Source: Bacteroidales bacterium (GTDB taxonomy: Bacteria > Bacteroidota > Bacteroidia > Bacteroidales > UBA932). From it: a stretch of 42,539 nt of DNA. The DNA lies in the NCBI GenBank assembly GCA_017454265.1, contig JAFTDJ010000070.1, forward strand, positions 1-42,539, in the 5' to 3' direction. Below the pieces are notes generated by a model. It had not been told where the DNA came from and made no database searches. It worked only from the letters and a program-made list of their open reading frames with translations. The translations under genes were made by a program, and so were the position numbers. Below are positions 11,619-19,869 of the stretch, in pieces (positions within the stretch are counted from its first letter, which is position 1; the number at the start of each line of letters is the position of its first letter).

Positions 11619-13550
11619 ATGAAACGAATACTGACAACATTATCCGCAGCCACTGTACTGCTAGCCGGCTGCAAAGACTATAGCTACGAGACCTGGACTC
11701 CAGACACCAGCCTTCATACTGCCGGCGACGTGAGCCTGATGGTGACTTTCGAGAATCTCCAGACCAAAGTGTTCATGGACGATCGCGGCCACGGCACTTG
11801 GGAGCGCGGCGACCAGATTGCTGTTGCGTGCTCCGACGGCAGCTTTGAGATATTCAACCTGGACGGCACCGGAGATACAAAGAGGGCCGTTTTCAGCGGC
11901 AGCCTTCCCGCCGGGAAGCAGCTGGGCGGCGTTGTGGTTTATCCCCCTTCTGCAGCAAAGTCCATTAGCGGAGACAATCTTACCTTGACCCTTTCCGAGG
12001 TTCAACAGGCCAGCGTTTCCTCCGCTTACCCAGGCGTGCTTGTAGGTAAAGTGGGAAGCGACTGGCAGGTTGACCTTAAGCAAGTGCTCGGCTTTATTAA
12101 CGTGCGCTTTGACAACTTCCCCGTCGAGGCCTCCAGCATCCTCCTGGATGCAGGCGCGGCTTTGAGCGGTACCTTCACTGCCAACGTAGATGACCTGCTC
12201 GCTGCCGGGCTCAAACCATCAGACGCGCAGACTGTCCAGGGCCTGTCTCTTGCAGTTAAAAATGCCTCAAAAAGCATTTATGCCATGGTACCCGTGCCGG
12301 TTGCCGATTACAGCACCATCCAGGCTATCTTCCTCGACAACAAAGGCAAAGAGGTTATCTCCCAGCCACTTAGCGACTATAGTGTGGGCATTTCCCGCGC
12401 TGAGCTGCACGACATGACCGTTACCTGCGCCGAGGCTCCCGCGCCTCCGTGCCGCATCAACCTCGGCGGCGAGCGCATTACCATGGATGCCGTGGCAGAG
12501 GGCATATTCGAGGGCGAATTCGAAGTGCCTGCAACCACCAGTTTCACCATAGAACTTGACGGAGCACCATTTGGCTTTGCAACCAGTTCCGGCGCTGGCG
12601 GATTGGGCACCATAAGTGCAGACAACAGCGCCCTGCCCGTCACCAAGGTCCGCGCCTCCAAGAGCAAGCGTACATACTATGTGAAGCGCGCCCAGGGCAC
12701 GATGGCCTCTACCGACCTGGCAGACAACCCCTTTACAGTTGACCTCGAAAGCCCCGGCAAGATGCACGTACTGGTGGACGCCACCGACCCGGGTGCGCCC
12801 AAGTACAAGATTAACGTGGTGCAGACTCCCGACGCCTCCGTCATTTTCCATGAGGACTTCGACCTTTGCGTGTTCGGCGGCGACTATCTTGCCCCGGCCG
12901 ACGGAAAAGGCTGTAAGGCAGATTCTTACGACGGCTACATGCCGGCCACCGGAACCGTGACACAGAACAACGGCAGCTTCCCATTCGACTACCCGAACGA
13001 TGTTACTTCAGCCGCCGAGGCAAAGCCTGAGTACATGCAGGCATACGGGCTGCAGGATTGGGAATTCGCTTATGCGGCCGAGCGTCCGGGAGGCATGCAG
13101 CTTTGCGCCGGAGCCATTGCCGGCTACATGCTTACTCCTGCGTTTGCCACCGTACAGGGCAGCACCGACGCGGTGATAGAGATAGAGATGGCCCGCTTCT
13201 CCACCTCTTCTACAGACCCTGTGTACATCAAGTTGCAGGGCGGCGGCAGCTTCAGCTCCGGCACCATTACCCGCGACGCTTACACGGCGGCAAGCCAGGC
13301 AGGAGCCAGCTACCCCGAGGTTACCGGCGAGCTGAGCGCTTATGAGGACGGGGGCGCTACTGCAGTACTTGCAGACAACGACTTCTTCCCCCACTCCATC
13401 AACAACGCCGACATAGACAAGCCGGTCACTCATGTACGTCTGGAGGCAAGCGGCATCACCTCTGCCACCAAGCTCATGATAGACTGCCCCAAGGGGGCCA
13501 AAAACGCCCCGCGTATCTTCGTATTCGACATTAAAGTGACCAGGAAATGA
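11619..13550 (+). CDS. Fimbrillin-like lipoprotein in the SusE/SusF position
   Basis: A 643-residue lipoprotein (lipobox LLAGC, Cys18). The ATG at 11619 was chosen because it begins the signal peptide; an in-frame start 72 nt upstream lies inside SusD. The N-terminal part has the fimbrillin-like signature (QTKVFMDDRGHGTWERGDQIAV, about residues 47-68) that recurs as TKVAV...GKVTW..GDAIAVYN in three downstream genes. The second half differs from those genes. It has a beta-rich region opening with VIFHEDFDLCVFGGDYLAP, which resembles carbohydrate-binding jelly-roll domains of Bacteroidetes surface proteins, but I cannot name it. It overlaps the next gene by ATGA (13547-13550), implying translational coupling with the first MBL protein. 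The likely role is surface ligand binding. Confidence 0.8.
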   Translation: MKRILTTLSAATVLLAGCKDYSYETWTPDTSLHTAGDVSLMVTFENLQTKVFMDDRGHGTWERGDQIAVACSDGSFEIFNLDGTGDTKRAVFSGSLPAGKQLGGVVVYPPSAAKSISGDNLTLTLSEVQQASVSSAYPGVLVGKVGSDWQVDLKQVLGFINVRFDNFPVEASSILLDAGAALSGTFTANVDDLLAAGLKPSDAQTVQGLSLAVKNASKSIYAMVPVPVADYSTIQAIFLDNKGKEVISQPLSDYSVGISRAELHDMTVTCAEAPAPPCRINLGGERITMDAVAEGIFEGEFEVPATTSFTIELDGAPFGFATSSGAGGLGTISADNSALPVTKVRASKSKRTYYVKRAQGTMASTDLADNPFTVDLESPGKMHVLVDATDPGAPKYKINVVQTPDASVIFHEDFDLCVFGGDYLAPADGKGCKADSYDGYMPATGTVTQNNGSFPFDYPNDVTSAAEAKPEYMQAYGLQDWEFAYAAERPGGMQLCAGAIAGYMLTPAFATVQGSTDAVIEIEMARFSTSSTDPVYIKLQGGGSFSSGTITRDAYTAASQAGASYPEVTGELSAYEDGGATAVLADNDFFPHSINNADIDKPVTHVRLEASGITSATKLMIDCPKGAKNAPRIFVFDIKVTRK

Positions 13551-14731
13551 GCCTGCTGCTGAGTCTGCTTACAGCGGCTGCTATAGTCGTAGGATCCCCC
13601 CTGCCTGCCTGGCAGGAGGGGTACCTGGACATTCATGCCATCAACTCCGGCAGGGGGGAGTGCACTTTCTTCATCCTGCCCGACGGCACTACGCTGCTTG
13701 TAGATGCGGGAGAGTCGTACGGACGGCCAAACCATAAATACGCTGTCGTACCTCCGCGCCCAGACGCCCAGACGCCGGCTTATATGGTGTATGCCAAGTA
13801 CTTACGCCGTTTTCTCCCGGCCCGTTCCAAGGGAACGCTGGACTATGTGCTTATAACCCACTATCATTCAGACCATTTTGGCACGGAGATAGAGAGCGTG
13901 CGCAAGCATCCTGCCGGGGGATATGCACTCACCGGCATATCCGCCCTCTACGAAGAAGTGCCGGCCAGCAAGCTGATAGACCGTTCGTATCCCGAATACG
14001 AGAGCGTCTGGCTGCCGTCCAGCTCAAAGGCCACTTTCTATCAGGAATTCGTGCGCTATGCCGTAGAACAGCGCGGCCTGCTGGCGGAGTCTTTCCGCGT
14101 GGGCGACGCAGGGCAGATACGCCTCCTGCACCGTCCGCACAGGTACCGCAACTTCCGCATATTAAATTATGCCGGAAGCGGATTTGTGTGGGACGGAGGA
14201 CAGGTGGTGGACGCTTACGCCTCTCCGGAAGACCGCAAAGAGAACGGCATGTCATGCTGTTTCCTGCTGAGTTATGGAGACTTTGACTACTATACCGGAG
14301 GTGATGCCGGCGGCAACGGTCCTGTTGCGCTTCCCGTGGCCAGAGCTGTCGGGCGCCCCATAGAGGCAATGAAGGCGGACCATCATTTCTCCTACCACTG
14401 CATGAAAGATGAGACCATGCGCATTTACCGGCCCACGGTGGTGGTGACGCAGGGGTTCACAGTGCGGGACATACAACCAGATTATACCGTGGTGGACCGC
14501 CTGCTACGCAGCGACGAAGTGTACCCGGGCCCCAAATATTACTATTTTACCAACATGGGAGAAAGCCAGCTGCGGGAGCACCGGGATGTGTATTCACGGG
14601 CGGCCGGTGTAAACGGTCACGTGGTGATACGTGTGATGCCGGGCGGGCATGAGTATTACGTAATCATGCTTGACGATACAGACTTTGAATATCGAGTTAA
14701 ATCAATAGACGGACCTTTCAAATGCAAGTAA
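13547..14731 (+). CDS. Exported metallo-beta-lactamase-fold hydrolase (MBL-1)
   Basis: A 394-residue secreted MBL-fold protein. A hydrophobic N-terminus (MSLLLSLLTAAAIVVG) suggests a signal peptide without lipobox. The mature part opens with LPAWQEGYLDIHAINSGRGE and then PDGTTLLVDAGE, like the start of ComEC/Rec2-type MBL domains. The metal-binding HxHxDH motif is HYHSDH (residues 105-110). A second acidic site lies in GGDAGG (Asp253), and a further HH pair in MKADHH (His279-His280). The C-terminus ends GPFKCK, a motif shared with the two other MBL proteins here. The substrate is unknown: ComEC-like domains act on nucleic acid, but other MBL enzymes split phosphodiesters, esters or amides. 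It is coupled to the genes on both sides by overlaps of 4 and 10 nt. Confidence 0.87.
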   Translation: MSLLLSLLTAAAIVVGSPLPAWQEGYLDIHAINSGRGECTFFILPDGTTLLVDAGESYGRPNHKYAVVPPRPDAQTPAYMVYAKYLRRFLPARSKGTLDYVLITHYHSDHFGTEIESVRKHPAGGYALTGISALYEEVPASKLIDRSYPEYESVWLPSSSKATFYQEFVRYAVEQRGLLAESFRVGDAGQIRLLHRPHRYRNFRILNYAGSGFVWDGGQVVDAYASPEDRKENGMSCCFLLSYGDFDYYTGGDAGGNGPVALPVARAVGRPIEAMKADHHFSYHCMKDETMRIYRPTVVVTQGFTVRDIQPDYTVVDRLLRSDEVYPGPKYYYFTNMGESQLREHRDVYSRAAGVNGHVVIRVMPGGHEYYVIMLDDTDFEYRVKSIDGPFKCK

Positions 14732-16002
14732 AACACTATCTGACAATTATGTCTGCCTTGCTCTGCCTGGCCTTATCATGTAACGAGAAGCCGGATGACG
14801 GAGGCAAGGGGAGTAAAGACACCGCCAACGCCCCGGACGAGGCTGCGGTGGGTGAAGTATTGCCGCCCTGGGCTGAGGGATGGCTGGACATTCACGCAAT
14901 CAGTACAGGTCGCGGCGAGTGCACTTTCTTCATCATGCCGGACGGCACTTCAATGGTTATAGACGCCGGTGAGGTCGTTACATCCACTACCTCGCCTGTT
15001 TCCGTCACCCAGAGGCCGAATTCTGATACGCGTGCCTATTTTACGCAGGCAAAATACATGAAGCATTTCCTGGAGGCTACAGGGCACGATTACCTGGATT
15101 ACGCGGTGATGAGTCACTTCCACATAGACCATTTCGGCACTCCCAAGGGCAAGGGCTTCATCGTGAGCAGCGAGGGCTACACCCAGACGGGAATGATGGC
15201 AATCTACACGACGCTTCCTTACAAAAAGTTGTTGGACCGCGCCTGGAGCGCAGATGATTCTGAATACGATTTCATAGACAAGAGCGCATCTAATTACAGC
15301 ACAGGAACCGTAGGGGATTATACCGAGTTTGTGAAATATGCAACCACCAAGAAGGGCCTTGTGATGGAACGCTTCAGTGCCGGCACCGACGAGCAGCTCA
15401 CGCTCCAATACAATAAGGTAAAGTATCCGACGTTCAAGATCTTCAACTGGGCGGTAAATGGCGAATACTGGAACGGCACTACCATGATAGACGCCTATGG
15501 CAGTGCTATACCGGCAGAAAACGGTACTTCCTGCATTTCCCTTATCAGCTACGGCAAGTTTGATTATTACACTGCCGGCGATGCTGGAGGCAACACCAAA
15601 ATGGCCAACCCTGTTGCAAAGGCAATTGGAAGGCCCATAGAGGCCATGAAAGCCGACCATCACATGTCTGTAAACTGCATGACTCCCACCCAGATGGGCA
15701 TACTCAAGCCCAAGGTGATAGTGACGCAGAGCTTTGCCCGCCGCACAGACCAGCCCATGCTGGAAACGGTAGAAGCATTGCTCAACGGCACATACTACAA
15801 TACAGGAGTATCACTCTATTTTACCAATATAGACCCGGTTATTTCTACCCCGAATGCTAACCTCTACGACAAGACCCATTACAACGGCCACGTGGTAATA
15901 CGCGTTGCTCCCGGAGGAGACAGGTTCTGGGTCTTCCAGCTAGACGACACCAACAACCTGTACAAGGTCAAGAGTGTGGAGGGACCCTTTGAATGCGAAT
16001 AA
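14722..16002 (+). CDS. Metallo-beta-lactamase-fold lipoprotein (MBL-2)
   Basis: A 426-residue lipoprotein (lipobox LALSC, Cys20) followed by a charged Gly/Lys/Asp-rich linker that would hold the enzyme off the membrane. The MBL domain begins at LPPWAEGWLDIHAISTGRGE, continues with PDGTSMVIDAGE and carries HFHIDH at residues 132-137. AGDAGG and MKADHH follow at the same relative positions as in MBL-1, and the protein ends GPFECE. Strong similarity throughout shows it is a duplicate of the upstream gene, but with a lipid anchor in place of a plain signal peptide. It overlaps MBL-1 by 10 nt; 28 nt separate its stop from the small peptide gene. The substrate is unknown. Confidence 0.87.
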   Translation: MQVKHYLTIMSALLCLALSCNEKPDDGGKGSKDTANAPDEAAVGEVLPPWAEGWLDIHAISTGRGECTFFIMPDGTSMVIDAGEVVTSTTSPVSVTQRPNSDTRAYFTQAKYMKHFLEATGHDYLDYAVMSHFHIDHFGTPKGKGFIVSSEGYTQTGMMAIYTTLPYKKLLDRAWSADDSEYDFIDKSASNYSTGTVGDYTEFVKYATTKKGLVMERFSAGTDEQLTLQYNKVKYPTFKIFNWAVNGEYWNGTTMIDAYGSAIPAENGTSCISLISYGKFDYYTAGDAGGNTKMANPVAKAIGRPIEAMKADHHMSVNCMTPTQMGILKPKVIVTQSFARRTDQPMLETVEALLNGTYYNTGVSLYFTNIDPVISTPNANLYDKTHYNGHVVIRVAPGGDRFWVFQLDDTNNLYKVKSVEGPFECE

Positions 16003-16030
16003 CAACACACACAATAATACTATTAACAAG

Positions 16031-16162
16031 ATGAACGGAAAGAACTATCGTGCACCTCAGCTGTGCGTCGTACAGGACGCCTCTACAGACGTTCTCTGTA
16101 CGTCCAACGTCGACGACATGAATCCCGTCGACGGCGAGTGGGATTCCGACCTAGTATGGTAA
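16031..16162 (+). CDS. Small peptide 1 with VLCTSNV core (43 aa)
   Basis: A 43-residue open frame starting at the ATG at 16031 and ending just before the next lipoprotein gene (ATG at 16167). It begins MNGKNYRAPQLCVVQDA, has a central VLCTSNVDD and ends GEWDSDLVW. It has no signal peptide or membrane helix. The peptide at 17931-18050 shares Y-x-(A/P)-PQ near the N-terminus, (V/I)CTSNV in the middle and G(E/S)W near the C-terminus, and sits in the same place relative to a lipoprotein gene. That repeat of sequence and position supports real coding. I do not recognise a named family; no peptide-modifying enzyme is present nearby. Possible roles are a secreted or surface peptide, a chaperone-like partner of the lipoprotein, or a regulatory leader peptide. 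Confidence 0.7.
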   Translation: MNGKNYRAPQLCVVQDASTDVLCTSNVDDMNPVDGEWDSDLVW

Positions 16163-16166
16163 TGCT

Positions 16167-17918
16167 ATGAAAAGAATCCTGTTTGCAATTATCTGCGTAG
16201 CGGTGGCAGCCACCGCTTGCAACAAAGAAGCTGTTGAGCTTTCTGTACAGAAAGCCGACACTCTCAGTGTTTTTGCTTCCCTGCCGCAGACCAAAGTGGC
16301 GGTAGATAACGGTAAGGTCACTTGGACCGCAGGTGACGCTATTGCCGTCTACAACACCGATGGCGCCAAGTTCACCCTTACCCTGAGCGAGGGTGCGGGC
16401 ACCAATTACGGCAAGTTCTCCGGAGATTTTACCGGCACGCTCGCAACCGACGTTGCCGTGTATCCCGCGGCGTGGGCCGGTGAGGTCAAGGGTACCGTGG
16501 TCATTCCCAAGTACGTGGAACGTACCGACGCCGTGACCCCCGTCATGGCTTCTGCGCTCAGCGTAGACGGCGCCAATGTAGAAGCAACCCAGTTCCATCA
16601 CGTAATGGCTATCGTTGAGTTCACTCTCTCCGATATTCCCGCGTATGCCTGCGCGGTGAAGGTTTTCTCCAAGACCGGAGCCCAACTCAACGGAACCTAT
16701 ACTGTCAATGAAAGTCTTAACGGCGTGGAATGCGAAGTTGGCAACTCAGAGACCGGCACCAACGACCGTGTGCTGTACTTCCCCTACAAGACCGGATACG
16801 GCGCCGAGTCTGCGGTGAAGTTCTACGTCCCCGTGGCTCCCTTCGACTATACCGACCTGGCGCTCCGCGTACTCGACGGTGACGAAGACATCATAGAGGG
16901 TACCGCGCTCAAATGCAAGCCCGCCTCCATCAAGGCCGGCGATTATGTTGCAATGCCCGCGTTCAGTGTGCGCAAGCAGGTAGGTACCGCCCGCGACAAA
17001 TTCATCAAGGTGGAAGGCGTCAAGTGGGCCAAGGGCAACCTGCGCGTGAAGCAGGAAGAAAGCTACCAGGACGGCTGGCAGCCCGGATTCAACATCTTTG
17101 AGCACCAGTGGCAGACTGCGTACGGCGAGCGTGACGGCATTACAGTTACGGAAGTGCTTACTACAGATGTAGCACGCGATTCAAAGTTATTCGACCTCTT
17201 CAACTGGGGCGGACTCGGCCGCAGCTGCCAGTTCAACAACTCCGGCTTCATAACTCCCACTACTGCCAAGTTCGATATCTCCGGGCGTGTATTCTCTGCC
17301 CGCGAAGGAGACAAGGAGACTCTTGACGCCGCCGAACTTGAGGGCGAAGCCAGATTCCAGTTCTGGGATGTGTTCAGCGGATATAACGGCGGTGAAGCAG
17401 ATCCTGCTACCGGCTCCGGCAACCCTCCCATCTACGGAGATGTGGCTTTCTGGGCCAGCAAGGGACAGTATCGTATGCCTACTTCTTCAGAGGCTGTGAA
17501 ACTTCGTACCAATAATTCTGCCGCTACCGGGCAGGCCGGATGGTATACAACTCCGGGCGGAGACATGATTTACGGAGCCCTGCTCACATCTACGCCCAGC
17601 TGGGCCGAGCCGTCTATGAATACTACTGCAGTAGAATTTACCGACTCCGACCTGGAGAGCGGACTTTTCCTGCCCAAAACGGGCCGCAGGGCTTCTTCAG
17701 AAACTCACTCAAAGATCCGCTATTTCAACAACCAGTGCGCTTACTGGTCTTCCACCTTTGGCTCTTTGGCCTCCGGATATGAGACTTGCGCAACCATCGT
17801 TGGCTGGAAAAAGGATTTCAGCGGCGGCATCTACGGCTACACCACAGCCTGGAACGGCAATAACATCGGCGACGTAAAGGCCGGCAACCCCATCCGTCCC
17901 GTATATATTGGAGAATAA
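16167..17918 (+). CDS. Fimbrillin-like / FISUMP-like surface lipoprotein 1
   Basis: A 583-residue lipoprotein (lipobox ATAC, Cys18). The N-terminal half (about 35-270) has the fimbrillin-like signature LPQTKVAVDNGKVTW and GDAIAVYN, and then alternating beta-rich sequence. The C-terminal half (from about residue 285, VKWAKGNLRVK) resembles the Fibrobacter succinogenes major paralogous (FISUMP) domain: FNWGGLGR, DVAFWASKGQYRMPTSSE, ESGLFLPKTGRR, AYWSSTFG and a terminal GNPIRPVYIGE. Such domains are thought to have a C-type-lectin-like fold. Two further genes downstream (18070 and 19870) have the same architecture. It probably acts at the cell surface in binding or adhesion; the ligand is unknown. 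Confidence 0.82.
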   Translation: MKRILFAIICVAVAATACNKEAVELSVQKADTLSVFASLPQTKVAVDNGKVTWTAGDAIAVYNTDGAKFTLTLSEGAGTNYGKFSGDFTGTLATDVAVYPAAWAGEVKGTVVIPKYVERTDAVTPVMASALSVDGANVEATQFHHVMAIVEFTLSDIPAYACAVKVFSKTGAQLNGTYTVNESLNGVECEVGNSETGTNDRVLYFPYKTGYGAESAVKFYVPVAPFDYTDLALRVLDGDEDIIEGTALKCKPASIKAGDYVAMPAFSVRKQVGTARDKFIKVEGVKWAKGNLRVKQEESYQDGWQPGFNIFEHQWQTAYGERDGITVTEVLTTDVARDSKLFDLFNWGGLGRSCQFNNSGFITPTTAKFDISGRVFSAREGDKETLDAAELEGEARFQFWDVFSGYNGGEADPATGSGNPPIYGDVAFWASKGQYRMPTSSEAVKLRTNNSAATGQAGWYTTPGGDMIYGALLTSTPSWAEPSMNTTAVEFTDSDLESGLFLPKTGRRASSETHSKIRYFNNQCAYWSSTFGSLASGYETCATIVGWKKDFSGGIYGYTTAWNGNNIGDVKAGNPIRPVYIGE

Positions 17919-17930
17919 AAACATAACTAT

Positions 17931-18050
17931 ATGAATATCAAAGACTTATATACCCCCCCCCAAGCGACGGTGATTACCATTACCGTTCCTTCCGTCATCT
18001 GTACGTCTAATGTAGAGCCCCGCGAAGTGTATCCGGGAAGCTGGTCTTAA
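17931..18050 (+). CDS. Small peptide 2 with VICTSNV core (39 aa), containing a 9-C tract
   Basis: A 39-residue frame from the ATG at 17931 to TAA at 18048-18050, lying 12 nt after FISUMP-like gene 1. It reads MNIKDLYTPPQATV, then VICTSNVEP, and ends YPGSWS. It pairs with peptide 1 (16031) through Y-x-(A/P)-PQ, (V/I)CTSNV and G(E/S)W, and like it precedes a fimbrillin/FISUMP-like lipoprotein. A run of nine C residues at 17953-17961 lies in codons 8-11. Losing one C brings in a TGA after 13 codons; gaining one shifts the frame to a TAA at 18007-18009; either change removes the CTSNV core. Function is unknown. Confidence 0.66.
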   Translation: MNIKDLYTPPQATVITITVPSVICTSNVEPREVYPGSWS

Positions 18051-18069
18051 CGATTAAATGAGCACGATT

Positions 18070-19857
18070 ATGAAAAAGATTCTGATTACACTTGTTTCTT
18101 CGCTTCTTGTACTGGCTTCCTGCACCGAGAAGCCCGAGATTACCCTTGAGCCCGCCACCCTCCCCCGCACCATTACCCTCACCGCCTCCCTGCCCCAAAC
18201 CAAGGTGGCAGTGAATACGGATGAAGGAGCCGATAAAGGTAAAGTTACATGGTCGGCAGGGGACGCTATAGCGGTGTACAATACTGAAGGGGCAAAGTAT
18301 CCCTTGACGATTGTAAGTGGCGTAGGAGAGGATAACGCTACTTTCTCCGGCGATTTTACCGGCACATTAAGCGGCTTTGCCATTTATCCCGCTGATTATG
18401 CTGCTTCTGCTACTTCTATTCAGATATTAGATAAGCAGGAGTGGGCTTCCGGTAAGGTTCCTGCAATTATGGCGGCTAAAATAGAAGGTGAAAATATCGG
18501 AGTGAGTACGGGGACTGCAACGTCAACAGCAACCCTGTACTTTAAGGCTTTGATGCCTGTATTCGAGTTTACTCTGGAGAATGTGCCTGCGTATGCAAGG
18601 GCAATCAAACTGTCGTCTGCAAGCGGCGCAGCTCTTCAAGGCACACACTCAATACAGGAAAACTGCACACTGGCTGCTATCAGTTCGGGGTCCTCGACCT
18701 CCCTCACCATCGGCTTCCCCTATAAACAGGCTTGTGGGTTGTCAGGGCATGACAGTTCGATTACTTTCTATGTTCCTATGCCTTCTTATGCCTACACCGA
18801 CCTTACCCTCGATGTGCTCGACGGCGATGAAGATTCCATTCTTGCTTCCCCTCAGACAATTCCCTCTGCAACAGGAGCCTATTTCGCTAATGGCGCTAAC
18901 GCCTATGTACGTATTCCTACCCCACTTAGTATCAGCACTAAGGTTGACTCTGAAAGGGATAATTATATCAAAGTTGCAGGCATTAAATGGGCAAAAGGCA
19001 ATTTAAGTTTTAATGAGACGACAGGAACGACAGGCGCAGGTTTTCAGATGTATTGGAGTCTGTATGATGAGCAGTGGAAGTACTATAATTATGATGCTCC
19101 TATTTATAATGGTGGAACCGCATACAATGGGACGGCTAAAGATACCAGATACGATAATACTGCAAACATTTTTGAACATTTTAATTGGGGCGGACTAGGA
19201 AAAAACTCACGATTAAAGGATAGTGGTAATTATTTAACAGCTACTACTGCTAATTTTTCCATTGTTAAGAAGATTTTTTCCGATGCTACCATGTCTTCTG
19301 AAGCTGGAGAAGAAGAGCGTTTTTCTAATCCGGGATGGACAGAGGATATTACCCTTATGGGAGATTTGGCTTATTGGGCTAGTAAAGGCAAATACCGTTT
19401 ACCATCATCATCGGAAATAACCGAATTATATGTAAACGATGGTAATAAGAATGGCAAAAAAGTCAAAGTTCAATTTGGTCATATTATTAAAAATGGCTAT
19501 AATATATGGGGCGTTTTATACACCACTATTCCAACATGGGATAGTACAGCGGATAAGATAAGTACAGATGATATAGAATTAACAGATGCAGATTTAGCAA
19601 GTGGAGTTTTTTTACCAAAATGCGGTCGAAGAGCTAATACATCGCAAACTGTTATTCAGCAACGAGTTCAAGGCACTTATTGGACCGGGAATTATGGTGC
19701 GTTAACGAATAATGGGACTGATTATTCGAATTGCCCAAGAATTCTTCATATAAATGGAACAGTCATTGCGTATGGTTTTACTTTAGGCGCAACCGCATAT
19801 ACGAATAATGCTGGTTATGCCATCCGCCCCGTATATATACCTGAAGCAGAACGTTAA
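18070..19857 (+). CDS. Fimbrillin-like / FISUMP-like surface lipoprotein 2 (mosaic base composition)
   Basis: A 595-residue lipoprotein (lipobox LASC, Cys18). The start at 18070 gives MKKILITLVSS like its paralogues; an in-frame ATG at 18058 would add four residues. The fimbrillin-like half shows LPQTKVAVNTDEGADKGKVTW and GDAIAVYN. The FISUMP-like half has IKWAKGNLSFN, FNWGGLGKNS, DLAYWASKGKYRLPSSSE, LASGVFLPKCGRR and AIRPVYIPEAER at the end. From about 18950 to the stop the DNA is markedly AT-rich: I count 16 G/C in the 60 bases 19441-19500, against 41 in 60 at 21001-21060 in the paralogue. The reading frame and domain order are intact, so the C-terminal domain may have come by recombination. 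It lies 12 nt upstream of the fused paralogue. Confidence 0.82.
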   Translation: MKKILITLVSSLLVLASCTEKPEITLEPATLPRTITLTASLPQTKVAVNTDEGADKGKVTWSAGDAIAVYNTEGAKYPLTIVSGVGEDNATFSGDFTGTLSGFAIYPADYAASATSIQILDKQEWASGKVPAIMAAKIEGENIGVSTGTATSTATLYFKALMPVFEFTLENVPAYARAIKLSSASGAALQGTHSIQENCTLAAISSGSSTSLTIGFPYKQACGLSGHDSSITFYVPMPSYAYTDLTLDVLDGDEDSILASPQTIPSATGAYFANGANAYVRIPTPLSISTKVDSERDNYIKVAGIKWAKGNLSFNETTGTTGAGFQMYWSLYDEQWKYYNYDAPIYNGGTAYNGTAKDTRYDNTANIFEHFNWGGLGKNSRLKDSGNYLTATTANFSIVKKIFSDATMSSEAGEEERFSNPGWTEDITLMGDLAYWASKGKYRLPSSSEITELYVNDGNKNGKKVKVQFGHIIKNGYNIWGVLYTTIPTWDSTADKISTDDIELTDADLASGVFLPKCGRRANTSQTVIQQRVQGTYWTGNYGALTNNGTDYSNCPRILHINGTVIAYGFTLGATAYTNNAGYAIRPVYIPEAER

Positions 19858-19869
19858 ACCACCCTCTTT

